Origin: a bacterium
GTDB taxonomy: Bacteria; SZUA-79; Acidulodesulfobacterales; Acidulodesulfobacteraceae
Direction of reading: 5' to 3'
Length of the DNA stretch: 64,000 bases
Assembly: GCA_021812245.1 (NCBI GenBank)
Contig: JAKAOK010000006.1
Location: forward strand, 1 to 64,000
The notes below the pieces were generated by a model. That model was not told the origin of the DNA. It saw nothing but the letters and a program-made list of their open reading frames with translations, and made no database searches. Positions within the stretch are counted from its first letter, which is position 1. Every line of letters starts with the position of its first letter. The position numbers and the translations under genes were made by a program. Positions 25,645-34,885 of this stretch are shown in pieces.

Positions 25645-26430
25645 ATGAAAAAAAAAATAATAGCGGCAAATTTTAAGATGAACAAGACGGATGAAGATAT
25701 AAAGAAATATTTTGCCGTTTTTCTTGACCGTATTAACGGATTAAGAAATAAAACGTCTTTTAACGATTTTGACGCAGAGCTGATATTTGCCCCCCCGTTT
25801 ACGTCGCTTTCCGAAACGCATAAAATAATAGAGCCTTATATGGATTTTATTAAATTATCGTCCCAGAATATTTGTTCCGAAAAAAGCGGAGCCTATACCG
25901 GCGAAATTTCTATAGATATGATTAAATCCTGCGGTTGCGTTTATTCAATAATAGGGCATAGCGAGAGGAGAAATATATTTAAGGAAAGCGATGAATTAAT
26001 AGGCAAAAAAATAGAAGCGGCTTATAGCGGCGGCGGTATAACGCCTATATTATGCGTCGGGGAAAATCTGGAAATAAGAAAACAAAACGGTCAGGAAAAA
26101 TTCGTCGAAAATCAGCTTGCCGTCGGGCTAAATTGTATTAAAGGCAGGAATATACCTTCTTTAATCGTCGCCTATGAACCCGTATGGGCGATAGGCACGG
26201 GAATGCCGATAAAAGCGGATGACGGCGAAGCTATGCACGGGTTTATATCCGATTATATAATTTCTAACTTTTATATCGGCGAATTAAGGGTTATATACGG
26301 TGGAAGCGTGACGGAAGGAAATATTAAAGAGCTTATGGGTAAGCCCCATATAGACGGAGTTTTGGTCGGCGGGGCAAGTTTAGACCCGCAGAGTTTTCAT
26401 AATATATTCAAACTGGCTGCGGCACAGTGA
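25645..26430 (+). CDS. tpiA: Triosephosphate isomerase
   Basis: Interconverts dihydroxyacetone phosphate and glyceraldehyde 3-phosphate. Starting at ATG 25645 the protein begins MKKKIIAANFKMNKT, with the active-site Asn/Lys in NFKMN. His is in YSIIGHSERR, and catalytic Glu in VAYEPVWAIGTG. The phosphate-binding ends IYGGSVTEGNI and GVLVGGASLD are present. The frame is open further upstream inside ileS, but that part has no homology. 261 residues is normal for a TIM barrel. It is followed by the DsrE-like gene. Confidence 0.96.
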   Translation: MKKKIIAANFKMNKTDEDIKKYFAVFLDRINGLRNKTSFNDFDAELIFAPPFTSLSETHKIIEPYMDFIKLSSQNICSEKSGAYTGEISIDMIKSCGCVYSIIGHSERRNIFKESDELIGKKIEAAYSGGGITPILCVGENLEIRKQNGQEKFVENQLAVGLNCIKGRNIPSLIVAYEPVWAIGTGMPIKADDGEAMHGFISDYIISNFYIGELRVIYGGSVTEGNIKELMGKPHIDGVLVGGASLDPQSFHNIFKLAAAQ

Positions 26431-26455
26431 TAAATTAAATAAAAAAGGGGGAATT

Positions 26456-26785
26456 ATGAAATACGTTATTCAGGCGTCAAACGGAACTATTAATCCCGGT
26501 CTTTTGATGAACGTGATTAAAAACATTAGCGCAATAACCGAAACCGAAGAAATAAACGTCGTAGTATTCGGACCGGCCGTAGTTGCCCTGCTTCATCATT
26601 CCCAGCTTAAAGAACAGTTAAGAGCGGTTCTTAACGACAAAGTAAACATTTTCGTCTGCCGCAATGCGATGAATATGTTTGAACTTAAGGACGGCGATAT
26701 TCCGGATTACGCGAAAATAGTTCCGGCAGGCGTAGAAAAGATAGCGAAACTTTCAAAAGAAGGATGCGTCTATATAGCGCTTTAA
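26456..26785 (+). CDS. DsrE/DsrF-like sulfur-relay family protein
   Basis: 109 residues with the DsrE fold pattern: an N-terminal strand (MKYVIQAS), a helix, EEINVVVFGPAVVALL, then VNIFVCRNAMNMFELK and IVPAGVEKIAKLSKEG ending in a hydrophobic strand. The single Cys in FVCRNAM is at the position often conserved in intracellular sulfur oxidation DsrE-like proteins, and could carry persulfide sulfur. Proteins of this group accept sulfur from TusA-like carriers; a TusA-family gene is at 60.7 kb. AAGGGGG lies upstream of the start. It is in a tight run with tpiA and hisS (one base from hisS). The exact role is unknown. Confidence 0.75.
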   Translation: MKYVIQASNGTINPGLLMNVIKNISAITETEEINVVVFGPAVVALLHHSQLKEQLRAVLNDKVNIFVCRNAMNMFELKDGDIPDYAKIVPAGVEKIAKLSKEGCVYIAL

Positions 26786-26786
26786 T

Positions 26787-28142
26787 ATGAGTAAACTTAT
26801 ACAGCCTCCGAAAGGGACGAGGGATTTTCTACCGGAAGAAATGGTTTTAAGAAGAAAGGTTATGGAAACCTTACGGGAATGTTTTGCCCTTTATGGATTT
26901 ATCGAAATAGATTCCCCCGTTTTTGAATATTTTGAGCTTCTTTCGAGGAAATGCGGAAGCGAAATCGAAAAAGAAATATACGTTTTCGAGGATAAGGCAA
27001 AACGAAAACTTGGTTTGAGGTTTGAATTTACGTCCCCCTTAGGACGTTATTACGCCACTAACGCCGAAAAACTTACTAAACCGTTTAAGAGATACATAAT
27101 AGGCAAAGTTTACAGATACGAAAATACGCAGGCGGGAAGATACAGGGAATTTTATCAGGCGGATGCGGATATAATCGGTTCTTATTCTATGAATGCAGAG
27201 AACGAACTGCTCGACCTTGCGGTTTTTACCCTTGAAAAATTAGGTATGGGAAACTATGAGATAGTTATCAACAACAGGAAAATACTCGACGGTATAATTA
27301 ACGCCGCGGGCATAGACGAAAGCAAAAAAGACGCCGCGCTAAGGGCGCTCGATAAAACGGCAAAAATCGGAGAAGCAGGGGTAATTAAAGAATTTAAAGA
27401 AAACGGTATCGGCGAAGAAAATTACCGTTCGTTTATGCGGCTCATAGATTTAGACGCGGGACTGGAAGATTCAAAAAAACTGGCGGCATTAAAAGAACGC
27501 ATTAGCGTAGATTTAAAAGACGAATCTATTAAAAATAAGACGAACGAAGGCATAGAAGAGCTTTCGTCCGTGATAGAAGACCTGCGAAACGCTAAAGTCG
27601 GCAAAGACTCCGGCTTTAGCGTTATAAAATTCGACCCGCTTTTAGTCAGGGGGCTGGGTTATTATACCGGACCTATTTTCGAAATAAAATCAAAAGACGT
27701 CGCCATAGGCAGTTTTGCCGCAGGCGGAAGATACGATAATTTGGTCGAACTTTACGGCGTCCGCCCCGAAGGCGCCTGCGGAATATCGTTCGGCGTCGAA
27801 AGAATAATAGATATTATTACCGAAAGGGATAAAGATATATTGAAATCTCTTTCTTCCCCGATAAAACTTTATATAGTTTATCTAAGCGAAAACGAAAGGG
27901 CATTCGCCTTAAAAACCGCAAACTTTTTCCGCATAAAAGGAATTAATACCGAATTATCCGTTTCGGAAGTACCCAATATTGGAAAAGAGATAAAATATGC
28001 GGACAGAAAAGGTATAGAATATTTTGCAGTAATAGGCGAAAAAGAAGCCTTGGAACAAAAGCTCACCTTAAAAAACCTTAAAACGAGAAAAGAAATATCT
28101 GTTTCCGCCGAAGAAGCCGCCGAATTAATCGAATGCAATTAA
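26787..28142 (+). CDS. hisS: Histidyl-tRNA synthetase (archaeal-like form)
   Basis: Class II synthetase, 451 residues. It starts with the conserved PPKGTRDFLPEE. Motif 2 is YRYENTQAGRYREFYQADADI, the histidine-A motif is LVRGLGYYTGPIFEI, and motif 3 is CGISFGVERI. The C-terminal anticodon domain runs from about residue 350. In motif 2 the GRYREFYQADADIIG form differs from the common bacterial KGRLRQFHQIGVE form and resembles archaeal/eukaryal HisRS. It also has a longer insertion (about 150-260) before the histidine-A motif. The start is one base after the DsrE-like stop, so the two are coupled. Confidence 0.95.
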   Translation: MSKLIQPPKGTRDFLPEEMVLRRKVMETLRECFALYGFIEIDSPVFEYFELLSRKCGSEIEKEIYVFEDKAKRKLGLRFEFTSPLGRYYATNAEKLTKPFKRYIIGKVYRYENTQAGRYREFYQADADIIGSYSMNAENELLDLAVFTLEKLGMGNYEIVINNRKILDGIINAAGIDESKKDAALRALDKTAKIGEAGVIKEFKENGIGEENYRSFMRLIDLDAGLEDSKKLAALKERISVDLKDESIKNKTNEGIEELSSVIEDLRNAKVGKDSGFSVIKFDPLLVRGLGYYTGPIFEIKSKDVAIGSFAAGGRYDNLVELYGVRPEGACGISFGVERIIDIITERDKDILKSLSSPIKLYIVYLSENERAFALKTANFFRIKGINTELSVSEVPNIGKEIKYADRKGIEYFAVIGEKEALEQKLTLKNLKTRKEISVSAEEAAELIECN

Positions 28143-28152
28143 AAAAATTTCA

Positions 28153-28899
28153 ATGTTTAAATTTTTTAAAAAAAAACGTGATAAAACGGTTATAAAATCG
28201 GAAATCATAGTAAGCAATTTTAATATTACGGTTTTTAAAAAAGATATCAAGAATCTTCATTTAAAAGTTCTTCCGCCGGACGGAAAGGTGAGGGTTTCAG
28301 CCCCCAAGAGAATGGACGACCGGTCTGTCCGGTTTTTCATAACATCAAAACTGCCGTGGATAGAAAAACACGTTAATAGATTTAAGGAGCAGCCGAGAGA
28401 AACTCCAAGGGAATACGTTGCGGGAGAAAGCCATTATTTTAAAGGCCAAAGATATTTGCTCAATGTTATCGAATACGGCGGGAAGCCCTATATAGCGATA
28501 AATAATAAAAAATATATCGATCTTTACGTAAAAAGAGATGCGGATTTAGAGAAAAAGAAAAAAGTTTTTTTACTCTGGCAGAGGGAGGAATTGACAAAAG
28601 AACTTTCCGGTATCTTTATTAAGTGGCAGGAAATTATGGGAGTTTCTGCAAAAGAGTGGAGAATAAAGCAGATGAAGACAAAGTGGGGCACCTGCAACAC
28701 TTCCGCAAAAAGGATATGGATAAATCTGGAACTCGTTAAAAAACCGGTTTATTGCATAGAATACATAGTCGTTCACGAATTAGCTCATCTTATCGAGAAA
28801 AATCATAGTAAAAGATTTACGGCGGTTATGGATAAATTTATTCCGCAGTGGAGAAGTTATAAAAAAGAATTAAACGGCTCCTTTTTGAATATTGCATAA
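28153..28899 (+). CDS. YgjP/SprT-like zinc metallopeptidase family protein (DUF45)
   Basis: 248 residues. The zinc site HELAHLIEKNHSKRF near residue 212 gives HExxH with a downstream His, as in the DUF45/YgjP (M48-like) family. KQMKTKWGTCNTSAKRIWINL is the family signature preceding it. The N-terminal beta-rich region carries the LHLKVLPPDGKVRVSAP pattern. Reported activities in this family include nucleotide hydrolysis and proteolysis, and none is settled for this member. It follows hisS by ten bases and is the last gene of that run. Confidence 0.88.
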   Translation: MFKFFKKKRDKTVIKSEIIVSNFNITVFKKDIKNLHLKVLPPDGKVRVSAPKRMDDRSVRFFITSKLPWIEKHVNRFKEQPRETPREYVAGESHYFKGQRYLLNVIEYGGKPYIAINNKKYIDLYVKRDADLEKKKKVFLLWQREELTKELSGIFIKWQEIMGVSAKEWRIKQMKTKWGTCNTSAKRIWINLELVKKPVYCIEYIVVHELAHLIEKNHSKRFTAVMDKFIPQWRSYKKELNGSFLNIA

Positions 28900-28932
28900 T
28901 CCGGATAATACACAAAACTGCATTGGCAATTT

Positions 28933-28959
28933 CAGACAACATATGTTTCATATTGTCTG
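28933..28959. promoter_or_regulatory. Hairpin between the DUF45 gene and the pyc promoter
   Basis: CAGACA (28933-28938) pairs with TGTCTG, and ATATG with CATAT around a TTT loop, with a two-base bulge. It is 18 bases upstream of the pyc -35 box. It could be a weak terminator for the upstream operon or an activator/repressor site. No T-run follows. Confidence 0.4.
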
Positions 28960-28976
28960 GGTGCCCCTATATCCGA

Positions 28977-29005
28977 TTGACTTTTTTAAAATAATGGTTT
29001 AAAAT
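28977..29005 (+). promoter_or_regulatory. Promoter of the pyruvate carboxylase operon
   Basis: TTGACT at 28977-28982 and TAAAAT at 29000-29005 with a 17-base spacer imply a leader of about 135 bases before the gene at 29148. The leader contains AACTTG-TT-CAAGTT (about 29055-29068), a possible operator. Otherwise nothing recognisable. Confidence 0.55.
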
Positions 29006-29147
29006 TAGTCATCGACCGCTGTTTGTAAAATTTAACCGCCGTCTATTTTTGCTCAACTTGTTCAAGTTCAACGATACAAACTGCTTCCGCTAATATATTT
29101 TGTCTTAACTTTTAAATAAAAAACATCGCTATAAGTCTATAAATTTT

Positions 29148-30572
29148 ATGAAACAATTTAAAAAGGTATTGATAGCCAACAGAGGCGAGATTGCTTCAAG
29201 AGTTATCAGAGCTTGCAAAGAGCTTGGTATTAAAACGGTCGCTATTTATTCCGAAGCCGACAGTCAAGCTCTTCACGTAAAAAAAGCCGACGAAGCGTAT
29301 CTTGTGGGACCCGGACCGATATCCGGCTATCTCAATATCAACAGAATAGTAGATCTGGCTATAAACACCGGAGCCGACGCTATACATCCCGGCTACGGTT
29401 TTTTGTCAGAAAATCCAAAATTCCCTGAAGTTTGCGAAAAAAGAGGAGTAATATTCATAGGACCGTCTTCTCAAACTATAGCTATGATGGGGGATAAGAT
29501 AGAATCCAAAAGACTGATGAAGTCGGTTGGAGTTCCAGTGGTCGAAGGATCCGAAGGCGGGGTCGAATCGGAAGAAGAAGCTGTCGCCATTGCAAATAAA
29601 ATAGGATATCCCGTTATGATAAAGGCTTCGGCCGGGGGCGGCGGAAAAGGCATAAGAATTTGTTTTAACGACGGAGAGTTGATTAAAAATTTTCCCTTAT
29701 CACGTTCCGAAGCCGAAAAATCTTTCGGAAACCCCGAAGTTTTTATAGAAAAGTACATAGAAAAGCCCCATCATATCGAATTTCAAATACTTGCGGATAA
29801 TTACGGAAATATCATACACCTCGGCGAAAGAGACTGCTCTATTCAGAGAAGGCATCAAAAACTTATAGAAATCGCCCCCTCGCTTATTTTAAACGAAGAA
29901 ATGCGCAAAAAAATGGGAGAATCGTCTGTGAAAGCCGCACGCGCCTGCAATTACCGCAATGCAGGAACGATAGAGTATATCGTCGATAAAAACGGTAATT
30001 ATTATTTTATGGAAATGAATACCCGAATACAGGTGGAGCACAGCGTTACCGAAATAGTTACCGGCGTCGATATAGTCGGCGAGCAAATTCAGATAGCAAT
30101 GGGCAAGGAACTCGACATTAAGCAGGAAGACGTTTCTATGAGGGGATATGCCATAGAGTGCCGAATAAATGCCGAAAATCCTAGAAAAGATTTTATTCCC
30201 AGCACCGGAAAGATAACGGCTTATTATTCTCCCGGAGGAATAGGCGTAAGAATAGACGGCGCAGTTTATAAAGATTATATAATCCAGCCGTTTTACGATT
30301 CAATGATTGCAAAGTTGACGGTAAGCGGCAGAACATGGGAAGAAACTGTCAGAAGGGCGCAGAGGGCGCTGGACGAGTACGTGGTAAAAGGCATTAAGAC
30401 GACCATACCGTTTCAGCTGAAAATAGTTCAGGACGAAGATTTTTTAAAGGGAAATTTCGATACGCATTTTATCGACGAAAGGCTTTATTTAAGGGATTAT
30501 AAATTACAGAAAGACCCTTTCGACCGAATACTTGCGATATCGGCGGCTATATCGGCTTATTACGGAATTTAG
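29148..30572 (+). CDS. pycA: Pyruvate carboxylase subunit A (biotin carboxylase)
   Basis: 474 residues of the biotin carboxylase family: FKKVLIANRGEIASRVIRAC at the start, the ATP-grasp region with KASAGGGGKGIRI, HIEFQILADNYGNIIHLGERDCS and RRHQKLIEIAPS, then FMEMNTRIQVEHSVTE. It carboxylates biotin with bicarbonate and ATP. The gene directly precedes a transcarboxylase subunit of the pyruvate carboxylase type. It is therefore read as PycA rather than AccC, although the two are hard to separate by sequence. The promoter lies about 150 bases upstream. The last 20 residues are free of known motifs. Confidence 0.9.
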   Translation: MKQFKKVLIANRGEIASRVIRACKELGIKTVAIYSEADSQALHVKKADEAYLVGPGPISGYLNINRIVDLAINTGADAIHPGYGFLSENPKFPEVCEKRGVIFIGPSSQTIAMMGDKIESKRLMKSVGVPVVEGSEGGVESEEEAVAIANKIGYPVMIKASAGGGGKGIRICFNDGELIKNFPLSRSEAEKSFGNPEVFIEKYIEKPHHIEFQILADNYGNIIHLGERDCSIQRRHQKLIEIAPSLILNEEMRKKMGESSVKAARACNYRNAGTIEYIVDKNGNYYFMEMNTRIQVEHSVTEIVTGVDIVGEQIQIAMGKELDIKQEDVSMRGYAIECRINAENPRKDFIPSTGKITAYYSPGGIGVRIDGAVYKDYIIQPFYDSMIAKLTVSGRTWEETVRRAQRALDEYVVKGIKTTIPFQLKIVQDEDFLKGNFDTHFIDERLYLRDYKLQKDPFDRILAISAAISAYYGI

Positions 30573-30609
30573 TATAATAAGTATAATATAAAGGGTAAGG
30601 TATAAATAC

Positions 30610-32517
30610 ATGGAAGAAAAAAGCTACATAAGAAAAATAGGTATTACCGAGACGGTTTTAAGAGATGCGCATCAATCTCTTTTAGCTACGAGAATGATTA
30701 CCCCCGATATACTCGGCATAGCTAATGTTCTTGATAATATAGGATTCTGGTCTTTAGAAGTCTGGGGCGGGGCGACGTTCGATTCATGTCTTAGGTTTTT
30801 AAAAGAAGACCCGTGGGAAAGGCTTAAAAGGATTAGGAAAGCATATAAAAATTCAAGGCTTCAGATGCTTTTAAGAGGGCAGAACTTAGTCGGGTACAGA
30901 CATTATGCCGACGACGTAGTCGAAAAGTTTGTTTCGTTAAGCGCCGATAACGGTATAGACGTATTCAGAATATTCGATTCCCTGAACGATTTCAGAAACA
31001 TAAAAAAAGCCGTAGAAACGGCAAAAAAGAAGAAAAAAACGGTTGAAGCCACTATATGCTATACGACGAGTCCCGTCCATACGAACGAGCTTTTTACCCA
31101 AATGGCAGTAGAGCTTGAGAATATGGGGGCGGATACTATATGCATAAAAGATATGGCGGGGCTCCTTTCCCCCACTAATGCATATAATCTCGTATCTATG
31201 ATTAGAAAAAAAACAAGCCTTCCTATTCATTTACATTCACATTCTACCAGCGGTTTTGCTTCCATGTCTTTATTGAAAGCGGTCGAAGCGGGAGCCGATA
31301 TTATTGACACGGCTATCTCTTCGATGTCTTGCGGGACATCGCATCCTCCCACCGAGTCGATGGTTTTTACGTTATCGGAGATGGGTTACGATATCGACCT
31401 CGACCTCGAAAAACTTAAAGAGGTCGCGGATTATTTCAGAAATGTTAGGAAAAGATACGGCTCTTTGGAAAGCGAATATACGAACATAAACGCAGACATT
31501 ATAGTTACTCAGGTTCCGGGCGGAATGATGTCCAATCTCGCGAACCAGCTTAAAGAGCAGAACGCTCTCGACAAAATGGAAGAGGTGCTTTATGAAGTAC
31601 CTCAGGTAAGGGAAGATTTCGGCTTCCCCCCCTTGGTAACCCCGACTTCTCAGATTGTAGGAACGCAGGCCGCTCTTAACGTAATAACCGGCGAAAAATA
31701 TAAAGTGGTAACAAGCGAAACAAAAAATTACCTTAAAGGTTATTACGGCAAGCCGCCCGCCGAAATTAATTCCGAGATACAGAAACGGGTGCTTGGGAAC
31801 GAAGAAATCGTTACCGTCAGGCCTGCCGATTTAATAGATGCCGAACTATCTAAAAAATATAAAGATATTAAAGAATTCGATATAAACGACGAGGACCTGC
31901 TTTCGTATGTTTTATTTCCCAATATTGCTTTAGAATTTTTTAAAGACAGAAAAGCCGGCAATCTGCCGGATTATTCAAAACCTACCGATAAAGAATCGGT
32001 TATAAGTCCGGTGCAGGAACAGAGCACCTTACAAGAATCGACTTCTGCCGCTTTGGAAAAGGACGGCGGACTTGCTCCGAGCGAGTTTATCGTTACGGTT
32101 CACGGCGAAAGCTATAAGATAAAAATTGCAGGCGTAGGACATAAGTCGGATCAAAAAAGACCTTTTTTCTTGAATATAGACGGCGCATTGGAAGAAGTGG
32201 TCATAGAATCGCTTACCGAAATTGTCCCGAGCGCCGGCGGAGAAATAGTAGGCGAAAGTATAGCAAGGTCAAAAAGACCTTCTCCGAAAAGGGACGGTGA
32301 TGTTTATGCCCCTATGCCCGGAAGGATTACAAAAGTTATAGTTAAAGAAGGCAGTCCGGTAAAAGCGGGCGATACCGTTTTAATAGTCGAAGCGATGAAA
32401 ATGGAAAACGAGATACATACCCCTATCGACGGCGTAGTTAAAGAAATTTACATAAAAGAAGGGGACAGCGTAAATCCCGACGAAACATTAATTTACGTCG
32501 AGGCTTGTAATGCTTAA
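30610..32517 (+). CDS. pycB: Pyruvate carboxylase subunit B (carboxyltransferase plus biotinyl domain)
   Basis: 635 residues. The N-terminal TIM barrel carries ITETVLRDAHQSLLATRM (metal Asp and substrate Arg/Gln), WGGATFDSCLRFL and LHSHSTSGFA (metal histidines). The conserved post-barrel domain runs to about 460. The C-terminus is a biotinyl domain with the biotin-Lys motif VEAMKMENEIHTP. It transfers CO2 from biotin to pyruvate to form oxaloacetate; the related oxaloacetate decarboxylase alpha subunit has the same layout. Lacking beta and gamma membrane subunits nearby and adjoining pycA, the anaplerotic role is more likely. It is 37 bases after pycA. Confidence 0.9.
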   Translation: MEEKSYIRKIGITETVLRDAHQSLLATRMITPDILGIANVLDNIGFWSLEVWGGATFDSCLRFLKEDPWERLKRIRKAYKNSRLQMLLRGQNLVGYRHYADDVVEKFVSLSADNGIDVFRIFDSLNDFRNIKKAVETAKKKKKTVEATICYTTSPVHTNELFTQMAVELENMGADTICIKDMAGLLSPTNAYNLVSMIRKKTSLPIHLHSHSTSGFASMSLLKAVEAGADIIDTAISSMSCGTSHPPTESMVFTLSEMGYDIDLDLEKLKEVADYFRNVRKRYGSLESEYTNINADIIVTQVPGGMMSNLANQLKEQNALDKMEEVLYEVPQVREDFGFPPLVTPTSQIVGTQAALNVITGEKYKVVTSETKNYLKGYYGKPPAEINSEIQKRVLGNEEIVTVRPADLIDAELSKKYKDIKEFDINDEDLLSYVLFPNIALEFFKDRKAGNLPDYSKPTDKESVISPVQEQSTLQESTSAALEKDGGLAPSEFIVTVHGESYKIKIAGVGHKSDQKRPFFLNIDGALEEVVIESLTEIVPSAGGEIVGESIARSKRPSPKRDGDVYAPMPGRITKVIVKEGSPVKAGDTVLIVEAMKMENEIHTPIDGVVKEIYIKEGDSVNPDETLIYVEACNA

Positions 32518-32551
32518 TATTGTGGTATAATTAAGTAAGAAGGTGAGTAAA

Positions 32552-33379
32552 TTGATTAGAAAACCTGCCGCAATAGGTTATTTTTATCCGGAAGGAATAG
32601 ATAATATAAAGAATTTAATCGATTCATTTAAAGGGGACAGATTTAAATCTGTCCCCGAAGAAAAAATAAATGCTTTCGGTATTATATCGCCGCATGCCGG
32701 TTATGTATATTCCGGAAAGACCGCATATGCCGGATTTTCTAGCATTGATATAAAAAATAATATTATTATCATAGGTCCGAACCACACCGGTATGGGAGCC
32801 GGCTATTCCGTGATGAATAACGGTAAATACGACTTTAAAGATTTTTCCGTTCCTATCAACGCCGAGCTTGCCGACGCTATAATAGAAGATGCCGGCAGTC
32901 CGTTTATTTCCGATGAACTTGCGCATTTAAAAGAACATTCCGTCGAAGTACAGATACCCCTTCTCTATAGTTTTAAAAAAGATTTTAAGATTGTTCCCAT
33001 AGTGGTTTCTTTTATAAGGTATAACGATGTATTAAATGCTTCTAAGGCGATATTTAATGCTTTAAGGAAATTGAATCTGCTTGACGACGTTTTAATAGTA
33101 GCAAGTTCCGATATGACCCATTATGAACCGGCGGAATCCGCCAGATTAAAAGACGATATTGCCATTAAAGAGATTCTGAATTTGAATCCGCGAGGCCTAT
33201 ACGAAAAAGTCGGAGAAAACGATATTACGATGTGCGGCTTTATTCCGGCGTCTATAATGCTTAATGTTGCTAAAATGGCTGGCCGCACAAAATCGAAATT
33301 GATAGGCTATACAAATTCGGGAGAGGCATCCGGCGATTATTCGAGCGTGGTCGGATATTCCTCCATCGTTATATATTAA
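32552..33379 (+). CDS. amrB: AmmeMemoRadiSam system protein B (MEMO1 family)
   Basis: A 275-residue MEMO-family protein, fold related to class III ring-cleaving dioxygenases. It has IRKPAAIGYFYPE at the start, IISPHAGYVYSGKTAYAG, IIIGPNHTGMG, LKEHSVEVQIPLL and VASSDMTHYE; His residues in these motifs form the putative metal site. TTG 32552 fits the family start (MIRKPA) and has AAGGTG upstream, so it is preferred to the in-frame GTG at 32543. A 24-bp mobile palindrome lies within the coding sequence, encoding part of GDRFKSVPE. The partner AmrS is at 18.8 kb. The function of the system is unresolved. Confidence 0.88.
   Translation: MIRKPAAIGYFYPEGIDNIKNLIDSFKGDRFKSVPEEKINAFGIISPHAGYVYSGKTAYAGFSSIDIKNNIIIIGPNHTGMGAGYSVMNNGKYDFKDFSVPINAELADAIIEDAGSPFISDELAHLKEHSVEVQIPLLYSFKKDFKIVPIVVSFIRYNDVLNASKAIFNALRKLNLLDDVLIVASSDMTHYEPAESARLKDDIAIKEILNLNPRGLYEKVGENDITMCGFIPASIMLNVAKMAGRTKSKLIGYTNSGEASGDYSSVVGYSSIVIY
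32633..32656. repeat. GGGGACAGA palindrome, copy 1 (inside amrB)
   Basis: A perfect 24-base palindrome, arms GGGGACAGATTT and AAATCTGTCCCC. It is in frame with amrB, encoding about eight residues between the N-terminal helix and the first core strand. The same arms occur at 52752 and 58449. It is probably a REP-type element mobilised in trans. Confidence 0.85.
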
Positions 33380-33385
33380 AAAATA

Positions 33386-34885
33386 ATGGATAATATAAAA
33401 ACAAGATTTGCTCCGAGTCCTACCGGTTTTCTGCATATAGGAGGAGCAAGAACGGCTCTTTTTAGCTATGTTTACGCCAAACATAACGGCGGAAAATTTG
33501 CATTAAGGATTGAAGATACCGACTTTGAACGCTCAGAAAAAAGATTCGAAGAAGATATAATGGAAAGCCTGAAATGGCTTTCCATTATTCCGGACGAAGA
33601 AGTAATATTCCAATCCGACCGCCTTGAAATTTACAGGTCTTATATAGATAAGCTCCTAAAAGAAGATAAAGCCTACTACTGTTTTTGTTCTAAAGAACTT
33701 CTGGAAGAAGACAGGAATAAGCTTATCGCCGAAAATAGAAAGCCTATGTATGTCGGGAGATGCCGTGAGTTAAAGCCCGGCGAAGCCCTTTTAAAAACCC
33801 CCCATGTAATCAGATTCAGGGTTAATAGAACTTCCGGCGCCGCTACAGGATTTAAAGATTTAATAAGAAACCAGCATATAAGCGTCAATAACGATGAAAT
33901 AGACGATTTCGTGCTCGTCCGCGAGGACGGCATCCCGACCTATAATTTTGCCGTAGTCATAGATGACGCCCTCACCGGAATAACGCACATCATAAGAGGA
34001 GACGACCATGTCAGCAATACCCCGAAACAGATAATGCTGTATAACGCGTTAGGCTTTGATGCGCCGGAGTTTGCCCATGTTTCTATGATACTCGGTTCGG
34101 ATGGAAAAAGGTTATCTAAAAGACACGGGGCGACGTCTGTCAACCAGTACAAAAAGGACGGATTTTTGCCTGAAGCTCTTGTTAACTATTTAATAAGGCT
34201 CGGCTGGTCGCATGGAAACGACGAGATATTTTCCATGGACGAGATAATAAAATATTTCGATTTAAAAAATATAAGCAAGTCTGCCGCTATATTCAATACC
34301 GAAAAATTGCTTTGGCTGAACTCCCATTATATAAAATCGAAAGACCCGTTTGTTTTAATTAATTTAATAAACGATATAAAAGATGATTTTCAAACCCCTC
34401 TAAACATCGATATAAAAACCGCCGCTCTTGCGGATTCTCTTAAATCCCGAGCGAAAACGCTTGTCGAATTGAAGCAAAAGCTGGATTTTTTTGTGAATGA
34501 AGATATAGATTACAAAGACGAAATTTTGAGCGAATTTAATTTTGGCGAAAGCGACCTCAAATTTTTAAAATCGTTCAGGGAATTCATCGCCGGATTAAAC
34601 GATGAAATTTTTAATTGCGGTAATATAGATTTGACCGATAAAACAGGTAAGGAAAATTCCTTAGAAATATTAAAAAATTCTATAGAATCTATAAAAAACA
34701 AATTTAACGATTTTTTGTCTAAAAACAACTGTACTATGAAAGAAAAAGCCATGACAATAAGATTAGCTTTTACAGGAGAAAAAGTAAGTCCGCCCATATA
34801 CGAGATTATATTTGCGCTGGGAAAAGAAAGATGCATTAAAAGAATCGATAAATTTTACGATTATATTATAAATATAAAACGTTAA
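33386..34885 (+). CDS. gltX: Glutamyl-tRNA synthetase
   Basis: Class I synthetase, 499 residues. HIGH-type motif is in APSPTGFLHIGGARTALF and the KMSKS equivalent in KRLSKRHGATSV. FALRIEDTDFERS and IIRGDDHVSNTPKQ are also typical. The C-terminal anticodon-binding region is about 350-499. In the absence of a visible glutaminyl synthetase it may be a non-discriminating enzyme that also charges the tRNA-Gln encoded at 19.99 kb, but the window cannot decide this. It is seven bases after amrB. Its stop codon is the first part of a 135-bp inverted-repeat element. Confidence 0.96.
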   Translation: MDNIKTRFAPSPTGFLHIGGARTALFSYVYAKHNGGKFALRIEDTDFERSEKRFEEDIMESLKWLSIIPDEEVIFQSDRLEIYRSYIDKLLKEDKAYYCFCSKELLEEDRNKLIAENRKPMYVGRCRELKPGEALLKTPHVIRFRVNRTSGAATGFKDLIRNQHISVNNDEIDDFVLVREDGIPTYNFAVVIDDALTGITHIIRGDDHVSNTPKQIMLYNALGFDAPEFAHVSMILGSDGKRLSKRHGATSVNQYKKDGFLPEALVNYLIRLGWSHGNDEIFSMDEIIKYFDLKNISKSAAIFNTEKLLWLNSHYIKSKDPFVLINLINDIKDDFQTPLNIDIKTAALADSLKSRAKTLVELKQKLDFFVNEDIDYKDEILSEFNFGESDLKFLKSFREFIAGLNDEIFNCGNIDLTDKTGKENSLEILKNSIESIKNKFNDFLSKNNCTMKEKAMTIRLAFTGEKVSPPIYEIIFALGKERCIKRIDKFYDYIINIKR

